From Trileptium ribeirensis (lineage: Eukaryota; Nematoda; Enoplea; Enoplida; Thoracostomopsidae), in assembly GCA_030248225.1 (NCBI GenBank), contig JASANE010016063.1, forward strand, positions 1 to 64,000: DNA of 64,000 bases. The letters run 5' to 3'. The number at the start of each line of letters is the position of its first letter. The first letter of the stretch is position 1. Below, piece after piece: positions 23,240 to 34,078 of this stretch. The notes below the pieces were generated by a model. That model had not been told where the DNA came from and did no database searches. It saw only the letters and a program-made list of their open reading frames with translations. Position numbers and translations under genes: made by a program.

Positions 23240-23640
23240 GTGGGAGGTTATGATGAGATGTTGGACCCCCAGCTGCGCCCTCTTCCCCTGCGAATGGCCC
23301 ACCCCGCACCGTATCCCTGCAACTGATCCAAACCAGCTCCGCCCTCCCTCCGATGCCGTAAAAGTTTGAGAAAAATTGGCAATGGGGAAAAATTAGTCAA
23401 GATAGGCACAACTTAGCAAACATTAGAGCACGTTTTTGCAAAAACTGGGGAACATTGGCAAAAAAACAGAAAAAATTGACCAAAACGTTGAAAAATTGTG
23501 CACTTTTAAAATTAACACCCCTTCCGCCCAAGAGCCGGCTACGTCTCTGGGACGTCGCACATAGACCATGGGGAGTACGTTACGGATTTCAATACGGCCG
23601 TCCAAGGCATTAACCCAGCCATATCGCAATGTTTATAAGT
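23240..23640 (+). repeat. Dispersed repeat family C, copy 1
   Basis: A GC-rich left part (CAGCTGCGCCCTCTTCCCC) leads into AAAAATTGGCAATGGGGAAA, TTAGTCAAGATAGGCAC and TTGGCAAAAAAACAG, then a GC-rich right part (CTTCCGCCCAAGAGCCGGC). The same order occurs at about 25325-25620, 46480-46740 and 47311-47860 and, more diverged, in both palindrome arms. It is non-coding, and its class is unknown. Confidence 0.6.
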
Positions 23641-24586
23641 CGATTACGCAGTAAAAAAATTAAAATATCAGTATTAGTAATGTGCATATGCTATTATTAT
23701 AGGCTAAACTACCGGCAAAAAATAAAGCCAGATTTAGTTTCGTTTTAAACAAGATAATAGATTGAGTAAATCGTGTGGTATGGCTCTAATACAAGGCTTC
23801 AAATTGCGTTCTTAAAGCACTTTGATAAGATTAATTAGAAATCTCAACTAGATGCTGCTTCAGCTTGTTCAAACCTTGGCGTTCGATCACGCTAATAGCA
23901 GCACTAGTTTTGATAGCACGGCATTTATATACTAAATACTTAAACGTCAAACAACACCTGTTGTTGGTCAATAACATAAGATATAGTCTAAAGAAACAAC
24001 CTGAGTTTTCAGCTTAGATCTGAAAATGTCCCTCAAATGACCACAATCCTGCTTTTGATTTTTTCAACCGAAGCGGATACTGAAGAAGAACTAAAAGGTA
24101 AAACGCATGTTGTGGACATGAATTAGGTAGGCATATACTGGTACCGGATTTGGTTTTGCATTTGAATATAGCTGAAAATGTTTGACAACTGTCGGCAATT
24201 GTAACAACTTTGGCTGTATAAAGCTCAGTGCGTCATTCGCATGTTAATGATAAAGTAAACTGATAAATCTATAAAAAGTATGTGCATCTACATCCAACCT
24301 TGAAATCGGACAGCCGAGCATCATCTGGTTGATCTATCGTTTTAATTGTCCTAATCACTTGCAGCAAAATTGCTATTAGTAAGGCAACCCTTAATAGAGT
24401 GACGTCGAAAGATATTATGTCATAGCTGAAAACCCATAACTGCAACAACTTGTAGTCATAGACTAAAATTTTCTCTGGAAAATTCAAATAAAATATTGAA
24501 AATTAAACAAAAAAATTGATATATAAATTATACTCATAGCAATTATACTGCACGAAACATTGCAAACAAAGAAAATGTAACTGTTA
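23641..24586. other. No feature recognised
   Basis: AT-rich unique-looking sequence, with no gene or clear repeat. Confidence 0.5.
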
Positions 24587-24662
24587 CCATGGTGGTCTAA
24601 TGGAGAGCACTGCGGTTACGCATGATTAATTGTGGAGTGGTTTTTAGTGATCGCACCATGTC
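24587..24662 (+). other. tRNA-like segment (pseudo-tRNA or SINE head)
   Basis: ACCATGGTGGTCTAATGGAG followed by AGCACTGCGG resembles a tRNA acceptor strand, A-box and D-arm. GGAGTGGTTTTTAGTGATCG then CACCATGT can pair back with the start. The B-box is poor (TTTTTAGTGATC instead of GGTTCRANNCC) and the anticodon stem does not close well, so a functional tRNA is unlikely. Confidence 0.3.
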
Positions 24663-24682
24663 AATCCAAAATTAGTTCCAAC

Positions 24683-24720
24683 AGGGGCGTAGCCAGAAAT
24701 CTTTCCACGGCGGGGTACTA
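24683..24720. mobile_element. Isolated hAT-type terminus
   Basis: CAGGGGCGTAGCCAGAAATC matches the common hAT-family end CAGNGGCGTAGCC, as in the complete element at 41502-41870. No matching opposite terminus was found within about 1 kb, so this is a fragment or the partner end is decayed. Confidence 0.5.
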
Positions 24721-24914
24721 GATTTGCTAGATGGGGCATGTCTTAAACGCATCTGGCACATATAAAAGTGTACTTGGTTTTTCTGTTATTCTTAACGGAA
24801 GGAAACGGTGGTTACACTGGGAGCACGACTTCACACTGCCCATTCCCGCTAGCATACAATGCAATGCATACTATGATAGCTTGGAATGGCTTAATGAATT
24901 GGCATTAATATTAT

Positions 24915-25973
24915 GCGTCATTTACATTAAGATGTGTGTATTACGGTTGGATTTTGTCACAGCCGCAGCGGCAATAATGTTTAGTTCGTCTAAGCTGGAC
25001 CAGCTGTTGTGACATTTTGCGACCAGAGCCAGACCCTGTAAATATGATAGCTAATGGCCAAGCTGGGCTCTAAAATTGTCACAACTGCCGGTCTCGGCTA
25101 TATATGTTAGTTAACATAACACTTAAGGACGTTGTACAATAATCCGACGCGTAAGAATAATTGGGTATTGGAAAATAACCCTTAATATAAGCTTAAGCTT
25201 TGACGCCGCTTGTGTTGGGATACCGGCAGTCTGAGAAATTATCGGTACGCCATATTGTGCTATGTAGTGCATACATATATGTCCAGAACTAGCTACCAGC
25301 TGGCTTACGTAGTAATTTGTGCACGCGAGCTCCTAGGGAGGACAGCTGATTATCCCCATGAGGCTCTGACCTAACTCGAGGCCTCAAGGTTCGCCTGGGA
25401 AGTAGACTGATACCATGAAGGCCCCTAGCGCCGGCGTTCGTATAAAATTTTGGCAAAATCAGGCAAAAATGAGTAAAAATTGTGCGGAATTGGGAAAATT
25501 AAGGGAAAATCGGCAAAAAATTAAAATTTATATAAGTATATCAGAAAATTTATACCACTGACAACCTCCCAAACACCCCGATCCTCCCCCGCCCCTTCCC
25601 ACAAATCGCACCACTATCCCCCTGGGACTTTGGATCTCGCCCATAAATTTGTGGTAATCTGATTCGAAAAATGATTTGCCGCTCTGTTTAATGCAATTTC
25701 AAGGTAAACAGCAAATATCCTGATGTTAAGTTCGGGAATGCATATTCGAAACTCAAAATAATAAAGTTAATACTAGTACTAAATAAATATGTTCCAACGG
25801 TCAACTCGTGTATTAAAACAGATGCTTGGCACAGCCCGGCTTTCACAAATGTCCTGGCGTAGCTAGACTAAGCACTAGGCAAAGGCCGGGATCGACTATA
25901 CAAAAACGTCACGAGCTGGGTTTGACTGTGTACCAGTAGTCTGGGTGAACAAATCTTAAGGTAAATGATGCAC
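24915..25973. mobile_element. Interrupted inverted-repeat element, family related to 49255-49817
   Basis: GCGTCATTTACATTAAGATG (24917 onward) and GGTAAATGATGCAC (to about 25973) are inverted, and the left end resembles GCATCATTTACAATAAGATG at 49255. Both families share GTCACA/TTTGTCAC words. A small internal palindrome (GTTGTGACATTTTG ... AAAATTGTCACAAC, 25010-25092) lies near the left end. A family C copy (25325-25620) appears inserted in the middle. The boundaries are inferred. Confidence 0.4.
25325..25620 (+). repeat. Dispersed repeat family C, copy 2
   Basis: CTGATTATCCCCATGAGGCT, CGCCTGGGAAGTAGACTGAT and AAGGCCCCTAGCG precede AAAATTTTGGCAAAATCAGG, GTGCGGAATTGGGAAAATTA and CCCCGCCCCTTCCCAC. 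It matches 47518-47800 closely in order. The GC-rich first half is duplicated in the 47-kb copy but single here. Confidence 0.7.
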
Positions 25974-27328
25974 TAAATCGTAGATGTAAACAGAGCAATG
26001 TTGAAAATAGCAGCAAACGTAAAATTGTACTACCATACAACTTGTAAGGCATCAGAAAATTAAAATTAAGCCGTATCTCAAATCAAAATAAACCTAGCAA
26101 AGCAAGATTAAGAAATGTATTTATAAGCCAAAGAGGAAGCCATAAAATTCGATCGTTTGCAAAATAATAAATGTCCAGAAAAGTTATAGAAAATCTTCTG
26201 TTGAACCACAGTAACTGTTAGAAATTATACTTTCCACCAACGTTTGAATATAATTAAATTGGGTTTGGACAGTCACTTATTTGCACCACAATAGAAACCT
26301 ATACTCAGACATAAGCTGGTTTGTACACCTGCTTTGACACATTCGCCTGGTTGGCATTGTTTTGAACTATTCCCAGCTTATCTATCATCTATCGTGCAAA
26401 GTGCAGTATGTGTTAACCACCTATTCCCAACTACCGCTGGGCTTTTATTGCATTAAGTTCGAGAAAAATACGAATTTTTGTACTAAATCCACTGCTATAT
26501 AGAAAAGATGCATAACCCATCATGGTATTTCGCCGCAAATATATAGTCGCTGAGTTGTACCTTTTGGTACTTTCGGCAAGTCCCAAGCTGAAGCCTGCGA
26601 CGCCGACCGTCCAAACGAATTTCTGCTCGTTTCTGCATTATGATGATGAGGCAATTTATATAATCGCGCATAATTTTTACATAGCTAGGCCTCAGGATTC
26701 TATTTCTGGTTTTGCTTGATGTTTTTCAATTTTGTATCCTCGTATTTCAGTTATCATTAAAGTACAACGATCTTTTTAGTAGTTGCAAATTCGCCGACAT
26801 AGGCACTTAGTACTAAGAAGCTTCTGTTCATAAATTCACTACTAAATGCATATTATGCATATATATATATATATGTGTATATATAAGCATCATGGCTCAA
26901 TTTTTAGAATCGTGCGTTATCGTTGAATTACTCTTCAAAAGCAGCGATCGGTCTGCGATGCCAGACTAGTGCTGAATTTTACTAAGCCATCAGAGACACG
27001 TAAATTATCTTTAGCATAAGGCCTAAAAGTGAAAATCGTGCTAATATATAGAATGTACTATATTAATATTATATGTGCTATTAATAAATCAGGATAAAGA
27101 TCAGTGAAAGAAAACCGCTGTACTGATGGTCAAACATTTTGACGCTTATCTAATAGCCCAGTTTGAATCCCGAAGCCGAACTTTTAGTTTTCCACTTTTT
27201 TTATCAAAAGCTTACGACAAACAAATCAATGTAAATCATTTGCAAGCCTATGAATAAAACTTTTATTAAGCGTGAATTTTCTTATACAGAGTTCATATGC
27301 TCCCTTACCAGGATGCAATTTTGGGATT
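25974..27328. other. No recognised gene
   Basis: AT-rich sequence with a short (AT)n tract near 26860-26885. Short open frames have no recognisable content. Confidence 0.5.
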
Positions 27329-28193
27329 GACACCTTTATCCTAAGAAATACAAAACTCAAATACACATAGCTATCACTTCTTTTAAATCAGTGCTGAATC
27401 AATTTTTAATAGTAAAAACTGCTGTGACACGTTTATCCTAAGAAATACAAAACTCAAATACACATAGCTGTCGCGTCTTTTAAATCAGTGCTGAATCAAT
27501 TTTTAATAGTAAAAACTGCTGTGACACGTTTATCCTAAGAAATACAAAACTCAAATACACATAGCTGTCGCGTCTTTTAAATCAGTGCTGAATCAATTTT
27601 TAATAGTAAAAACTGCTGTGACACGTTTATCCTAAGAAATACAAAACTCAAATACACATAGCTATCGCTTCTTTTAAATCAGTGCTGAATCAATTTTAAT
27701 AGTAAAAACTGCTGTGACAAGTTTATCCTAAGAAATACAAAACTCAAATACACATAGCTGTCGCGTCTTTTAAATCAGTGCTGAATCAATTTTTAATAGT
27801 AAAAACTGCTGTGACACGTTTATCCTAAGAAATACAAAACTCAAATACACATAGCTATCGCTTCTTTTAAATCAGTGCTGAATCAATTTTAATAGTAAAA
27901 ACTGCTGTGACAAGTTTATCCTAAGAAATACAAAACTCAAATACACATAGCTGTCGCGTCTTTTAAATCAGTGCTGAATCAATTTTTAATAGTAAAAACT
28001 GCTGTGACACGTTTATCCTAAGAAATACAAAACTCAAATACACATAGCTATCGCTTCTTTTAAATCAGTGCTGAATCAATTTTTAATTGTAAAAACTGCT
28101 GTGACACGTTTATCCTAAGAAATACAAAACTCAAATACACATAGCTATCGCTTCTTTTAAATCAGTGCTGAATCAATTTTTAATTGTAAAAAT
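27329..28193. repeat. 97-bp tandem array, nine copies with higher-order structure
   Basis: TTTATCCTAAGAAATACAAA recurs at 27335, 27432, 27529, 27626, 27722, 27819, 27915, 28012 and 28109. Variants differ at CTATCGCTTC versus CTGTCGCGTC, at CAATTTTTAAT versus CAATTTTAAT and at GACACG versus GACAAG. Copies 5-6 and 7-8 follow a dimeric pattern, so amplification recently involved a two-unit block. It is non-coding. Confidence 0.97.
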
Positions 28194-30251
28194 TTTGGTC
28201 GCGGAATCATAATTGTTTATCATGATTTTATCAACCCCTTTCTTATTCTAATTAAAATGATCTTATGAACTGATAGTGAGAAAATATGTTAGCTGATCAC
28301 GAAATATATTTTGGGAAAGAGAGAAACTTATGCTGACATCCTGGAAAAGATCTTAAGGAAAAACAGTAATATCCAGCAGATTAAAGTCTTCGACAATTTT
28401 TCCAACAATATACCGCTGTACCCTTCACCTTATCTTGACGTTTTAAATTGACGATCTGAATAGACTTAACCACAGGAATGGTATAGAAAAGCTTAGGATT
28501 AGTACGATTAATATCTTACCATAAGATTGGTTGCTGAAAATAGGCTAAGCAGATCAGCGATTAAACCATGGGCGCATAAATCCTACTGTCGCGTGTGAGA
28601 ACTCCACATCAGTCGACATGTTATGGTATCTTGAAATATCATGTTAGCTTCAAGCTTAGAAATTTACGACTAAAAAATTATCAGATAGCAACCAAAATAA
28701 GATTTCATCCGTGTTTTTTAATGCGGGCACGAAATTCCCAAAATTCCCACGCTTATCTTATGGGGCAAAAAGTGGCATGTATTAGGCAAACCATTTTTAT
28801 AGTGAGCCATTGGTACGCGCGTTGTGACGGAAGATGCAAAAGCAGCCAACTGAAAAAAAGTTGGGCTAGGTTAAAATTTGAGCCTTGCGACCTTCCGCTT
28901 TGGGATCCTCAATTAAGTCTATACGGATTTAAGCTATCCCAGGTACATTTAGTAGGAGAGAGCAGCCGTATTCGATAACTAATAAAAACAATAACCACCC
29001 TGGTGACAATTTTCAGCGTTAAGGTGCCGACTCAAAATAAATCTAGACAGCATAAAGCTATAGATGGCTATCGCATTAAATAGACTAGCTATAAAAAGTA
29101 TAGTTATTAAAACGAAATTAGTTGTCGCAAGTAAAATATGTTCAAACATTGTTCGATACTACAAACGTGGGGATTTGTCGGACCCAGCCAAAATCAGAGG
29201 TATTGATATTAATTAAATTGTCAGATGTACCCCTGTTTAACCCTTTATGTCCTAAAAAATTTATATTTCGAGTACCGATGAATAACAATTGATATCCGCT
29301 ATATATTGAGCGTGGAACGCTCCGATGAAAGTCACGTTTACTAAAGATTGACCTATGTTGAACCTCTTTCTCGCATCCTTGACTCTTCGGAAAGCGAGCG
29401 AACAACACCGGTGCGATCGAGCCGTACTCGCTAAATTTAGTTAGTATAACACATTCAAACGTAATTTGTTGTTGTCGAACAACTGTAGGACTTAAGCGAT
29501 TAAAGCGACAAACTAGGCAACAAACGATGGAATTGAAACAAATTCAACCGACAAAGACAGCGAAGTGCTAAATGTTTTAGATGTTGTCCAAATCAGTATC
29601 ATTGTTTGTCGCAAAACTTTCCATCAGTGTCTAAACATATTAGAGAACCTTAAATACAAGATAGAAAGACTAACACATGCGATAAATCTTAAAACTAAAA
29701 GCCCCGTCCGCGGCTTAATTATAACTGAGTGAAAAAAATATTTTTAAGTTTTCAATAATCAGTTTAGTAATACTCTCTCTATCATCATTAAGTATGTTAA
29801 TATCAATCTGTATCAACTATGTGTGTACGTGTCAGTCACTAGTTTTGTGAGTAAACAACCCGTCCAATGAAACAAAAAACAAACAGACCAACATAATCTG
29901 TGTTCTGAATAGTAATTAGTTATCATTTAAGAACCTTAGATTCTATCTAAATATATAGCTTTAGTCTATTTAGAGCAAAGTATCATCTAAAAACGAGCTT
30001 TCATGAAAATATAGCCATCTTTTTCAGGTAAGTACGTAAACACGTTAATTTTTTGCGTTGTGAAAACTGAAAAAATAACAAATAATGTGTATTGCTGGCG
30101 AGGGAAGTCCTTGGCTATATAAGCGCATTTTCTATACAATATAGCGGTATCCACAGGAAAATTCACCATACTTGAGTCTATAATCTCATGTTTTTTACAA
30201 TTTCTTTCATAAATTAATGTGTATTTCGTACAATCATGAACAACCGTTTGC
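28194..30251. other. No recognised gene
   Basis: About 2 kb of unique-looking AT-rich DNA. A 127-codon open frame on the plus strand at 28595-28978 lacks any family motif, splice context or compositional shift, and I treat it as chance. Confidence 0.45.
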
Positions 30252-30412
30252 CGCAGCGCTGTAGGGCCTCCAGAAAATTGCAACTGGTTGCACCCACGCA
30301 TTACGGGGATCAACTCAGGATGTGATCTGACGATAGGACTTTGAAAACATTGTTATAGTTGCAAACTAGGGTGGCACCATTACCAAACTGGGGGCGGGCA
30401 CTGTCCCCCATT
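30252..30412 (+). repeat. Dispersed repeat family G, copy 3
   Basis: TGTAGGGCCTCCAGAAAATT, GCAACTGGTTGCACCCACG, GGATGTGATCTGACGATAGG, TATAGTTGCAAACTAGGGTG and GGGGGCGGGCACTGTCCCCC follow the order of copy 2. It is immediately followed by a tRNA-like repeat. Confidence 0.7.
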
Positions 30413-30424
30413 TGCTGCCGCAGA

Positions 30425-30600
30425 AGCGGACTGAACCTGGTTTGTTTATATTAGCCTGGCTCAAGCATAGTGCACTAAAGACTATGCTATTAAAGAGTTG
30501 TTGCTAGATTCCTTCAGGAACCCCTCAGAGTGAGCGACTAGTTATAATGGACGTGCAAACGCATGACGCACTACAAACTTGCTTAGCATGTAAATATACA
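30425..30600 (-). repeat. tRNA-like dispersed repeat, copy 3
   Basis: A shared block (ACCCCTCAGAGTGAGCGACT, GACGTGCAAACGCATGACGC) lies next to a degenerate antisense tRNA-like part (minus-strand CCAGGTTCAG resembles a B-box). It has the same orientation and layout as copies at 15.4 and 17.3 kb. Confidence 0.45.
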
Positions 30601-30905
30601 CTGCGGCAAATGTGTCAATTTACAAAATAAAGATTTAATATACCTATATTGTAAAATTGATCAGTTTAACTGACAGCTACTAGCATGTTTACAAAATCAA
30701 AACACTAAAAAAAATTTATTGATACTACAAAAGGACACTTGATCACCATGACATCATATTGCGTCAAAGTAGATGGACTTTAGACATATAATGGACCAAA
30801 TCCTAAAAAGACCATTTTGGAGCTGTCTCGATTTGTATTCAAACTAAACTTTTTTGGAAACGTAGGTGTGCTGTAACTGGTTTCGCAACATACCTAAATT
30901 AGTGA
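30601..30905. other. No feature recognised
   Basis: AT-rich sequence with no supported gene or repeat. Confidence 0.5.
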
Positions 30906-31137
30906 TAGGCTGTAAACTGAAAATGTCCTAAAATAATACAGGCTGTAAACTGAAAATGTCCTAAAATAATACAGGCTGTAAACTGAAAATGTCCTAAAAT
31001 AATACAGGCTGTAAACTGAAAATGTCCTAAAATAATACAGGCTGTAAACTGAAAATGTCCTAAAATAATACAGGCTGTAAACTGAAAATGTCCTAAAATA
31101 ATACAGGCTGTAAACTGAAAATGTCCTAAAATAATAC
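30906..31137. repeat. 33-bp tandem array, seven identical copies
   Basis: GGCTGTAAACTGAAAATGTC plus CTAAAATAATACA repeats seven times from about 30908 with no internal substitution. Perfect identity implies very recent expansion or ongoing instability. The period is a multiple of three, but TAA stops lie within the unit. Confidence 0.98.
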
Positions 31138-33589
31138 TAAGAAATATAACAGGTTTTTTATGTGTTTGAATATGATATACAACCAGTTATATTTCAATTA
31201 CTTTCAAATATCATTTTTTTATATATGTTCTAACATAATGAATATAAAACTATTTTAACATAAAATAAAATAATTTGAAATTCTTAAAAAGATTTTGATT
31301 AAGTAAATCATATAAAAGACAAAAAATTCGATCGACTAAGTATATAAATACTAAATATTTTAAATTAAGACTAGTTTAAATCAAGCTTGATATAAAGCGA
31401 GTTTCATTACAATTTTATGTTACACGAAACTGCCGACAAATCATAAAATTTCAGTAAAGGTGTAATTCGAACCTAAAGCTTTATAAGCCTCAGCCAATAT
31501 TTTTCTGAACCGAATTGATATTACTGGCACATTTGGATTTTTTCAAGAAGCCAAATTTTCGCTATAATGAGATAGCCCAGGGCCGACGAATCAATGCTAG
31601 AAGGACAATCCCTGCGCGATCTCAATTTTTACCCGCGTCAAACCCCTTGAACAAGTCAAATATGCAAATGCGCTTTGTATGGTGTCGAGGCCTATTATCG
31701 TCTGAACCGAACACAATGAAGGTGATTTCAAACTAGTTTCAAAAACAAATTGCTCAGCTCACGAAATGAAATGCTCATATTATGGGTTGCTGCACTAGTT
31801 TACCCGGATTTACTTGCTTGTGTTTTTTATCAATTACATCCAATTCCACATATTTTTTCTTAATAAGCCTCAAAGCAGCAACGTGCCTAAAGGCGCAAAA
31901 CCCCGGGTTCTCTCCAACTTTGATGAATTAATATCGTGAGCTGAGCAAGGTCGTGTTCTGTTTCAAAGCAGTTTGGGAAAGAATGCTTGAGATTCTTGTG
32001 AAAACTACTTGCTTCGCCAGGACCGCAATGGTTGCAATTTATTCGTTAGCTGTGGCTGGGACATTTGGCCTGTTTATGTCTTACTACAAAGCGATTAATA
32101 GTTATCTTAGTTAGTTGAAAGCGAAGAATAAAGAGAAAAATTAAAAGCTTTTGGTTTGTTTCGTTCTAAAACTCAACAACAAAATATTAGCTCTAAAACT
32201 ATCTAACTATCGATCTAATATCAAGACATCGTGGGTCTTGCAAAGCTAACGACGCGGTAGTAGTTAGTTTGTTAATCGGGGTCGTGGGAAAAGTTTTATT
32301 TCAGCGCCAAAAGCTAGGGAATTATTCTATTTTTGGTCAAAAAAGCAATTAGATTTTAACACCATAACAAAGAACAATATAGAGGAACTAATCGTGAAGA
32401 TTCTGCATTGCCGTTTCTTGATTGTCTACTTTGAGTTTAGTCCCGAGGGCCAGATTCCCACGATCTGAAATAATTATTGAGTTTGGTAGAGATTATCGAC
32501 AACTAAAATTAAGAACACTAATTAAGTATATCGAATCCCTAAATTGTCAATTATTAAGAATCCCAGTTGTTTTTTTATACGGATGTATTGTATGATTCTT
32601 TGTTCTAAATTTATTTTGAAAGCTACACAGCCGTCTGAGCTACGAATTGTTTATGAAATTCGGTAATTATTCTAACAAATTGTGTAGATTTCTGCTAAAT
32701 TATAACGTTCTGTCAAGTGGGCGAGTATTTCCTGTTGGTACTAAGCTAATTGTGATACATTTCCGCAGAGTAATGACAACATATATATGATCTGTATGAG
32801 GCTGCGCATGAATATCAAGCCAAATCAAGTTGATTCTGTTGAAGTTGCGAAAGCTTACTAATCCAGGAATAAAACGTTAAGCGCCCCCCCCCCCACAATT
32901 TTTTCAAAGTTCCCCCACGTAGCTGCTTTAAATTTTTCGTAATAATTGTTAACAGTACCATAATTAACTGAAATTTGAACAATCGATGTTTCGCCAACAC
33001 TAATGTAATTTTTCGATTTTCCTAACTGCATTATGGAACTGTACGTTTAGGCAAATCTTTCGTATACAAACGATCAAAACTGGTAGTTTATCCCCAATCG
33101 CCCGGATTTATTCACATATAAAGTTATCTGATAAGGAAACGGCCGGACATAAGCGTTAAAGAACAATTGGCGTCCAAAGTCGGCTTAGTAAATCTTGATT
33201 AATTGACCTTTCTCTCAAATTTAAACCCACGGTGTCTACCAGGTCTAATGTCGTGCAGTCAAACAGTCACAAATATCATAATACAACAGCGTCGCAATAA
33301 GATCATGATTTTCAATCGAATCATTCTGTAAGTCATTTGAGTAGATCACTTATCATATGCCATATCACTCGGTACTATTATGGTTTTCTCGGGTTCAGCG
33401 ATGGTACCTTAGTAATCATTTCACTTTAAAATACGATGAAATCTACAGTCTGCAATGTCAACCAGAATTTTCCTCAAATACTACTTAAATAGGATGTTTT
33501 AGTTATTTGTTTTGTGCAATATTTCAGAGAAAACCGCGGGATTTCTGCCCAGCAGGAAACTCGTGTTTGCCCGTGCGATTGCGCACGAA
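31138..33589. other. No recognised gene
   Basis: AT-rich sequence. A C-run (33 nt around 32884-32920, GCGCCCCCCCCCCCCAC) is the only unusual patch. Open frames up to 73 codons show no identifiable content. Confidence 0.45.
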
Positions 33590-34078
33590 TTTGAGTGAAA
33601 TATCTGACAGGAATTTTAGCGATATTTCAGCCATTTTTTATACAATTTCTTTTGAAAAAGCATTTGCTTTCTGTTTAACCGAAGTCGTTTGATTTTATCG
33701 AGTGAGATTGTAGACCAACTGGACTGAAATATCTGACAAGAATTTCAATAATATTTCAGTCAATTTTTTGTACAATTTCTTTTGAAAAAGCAGGTGCTTT
33801 CTAATTTAGCAGAAGTCATTTGATTGTATCTAGTGAGATTGCAAACAAATTGGACTGAAATATCTGACAAGAATTTCAATAATATTTCAGTCAATTTTTT
33901 GTACAATTTCTTTTGAAAAAGCAGACGCTTTCTAATTTAGAAGAAGTCGTTTAATTGTATCTAGTGAGATTGCAAACAAATTGGACTGAAATATCTGACA
34001 AGAATTTCAATAATATTTCAGTCAATTTTTTGTACAATTTCTTTTGAAAAAGCAGGTGCTTTCTAATTTAGTAGGAAT
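33590..34078. repeat. ~131-bp tandem array, four copies
   Basis: CTGACAAGAATTTCAATAAT (or its diverged form in the first copy) begins at 33604, 33733, 33864 and 33995. Each unit contains ACTGAAATAT and, 28 bases on, ATATTTCAGT, a hairpin, followed by ACAATTTCTTTTGAAAAAGC. The first unit is most diverged and copies 2-4 are nearly identical, suggesting directional growth from the right. Confidence 0.95.

Noticed and set aside
24587..24662. Functional tRNA gene
   Set aside because: The A-box is fair, but the B-box and anticodon stem are poor; listed only as a tRNA-like segment.
28595..28978. 127-codon plus-strand open frame
   Set aside because: No family motif, no splice or promoter context and no compositional change from its surroundings.
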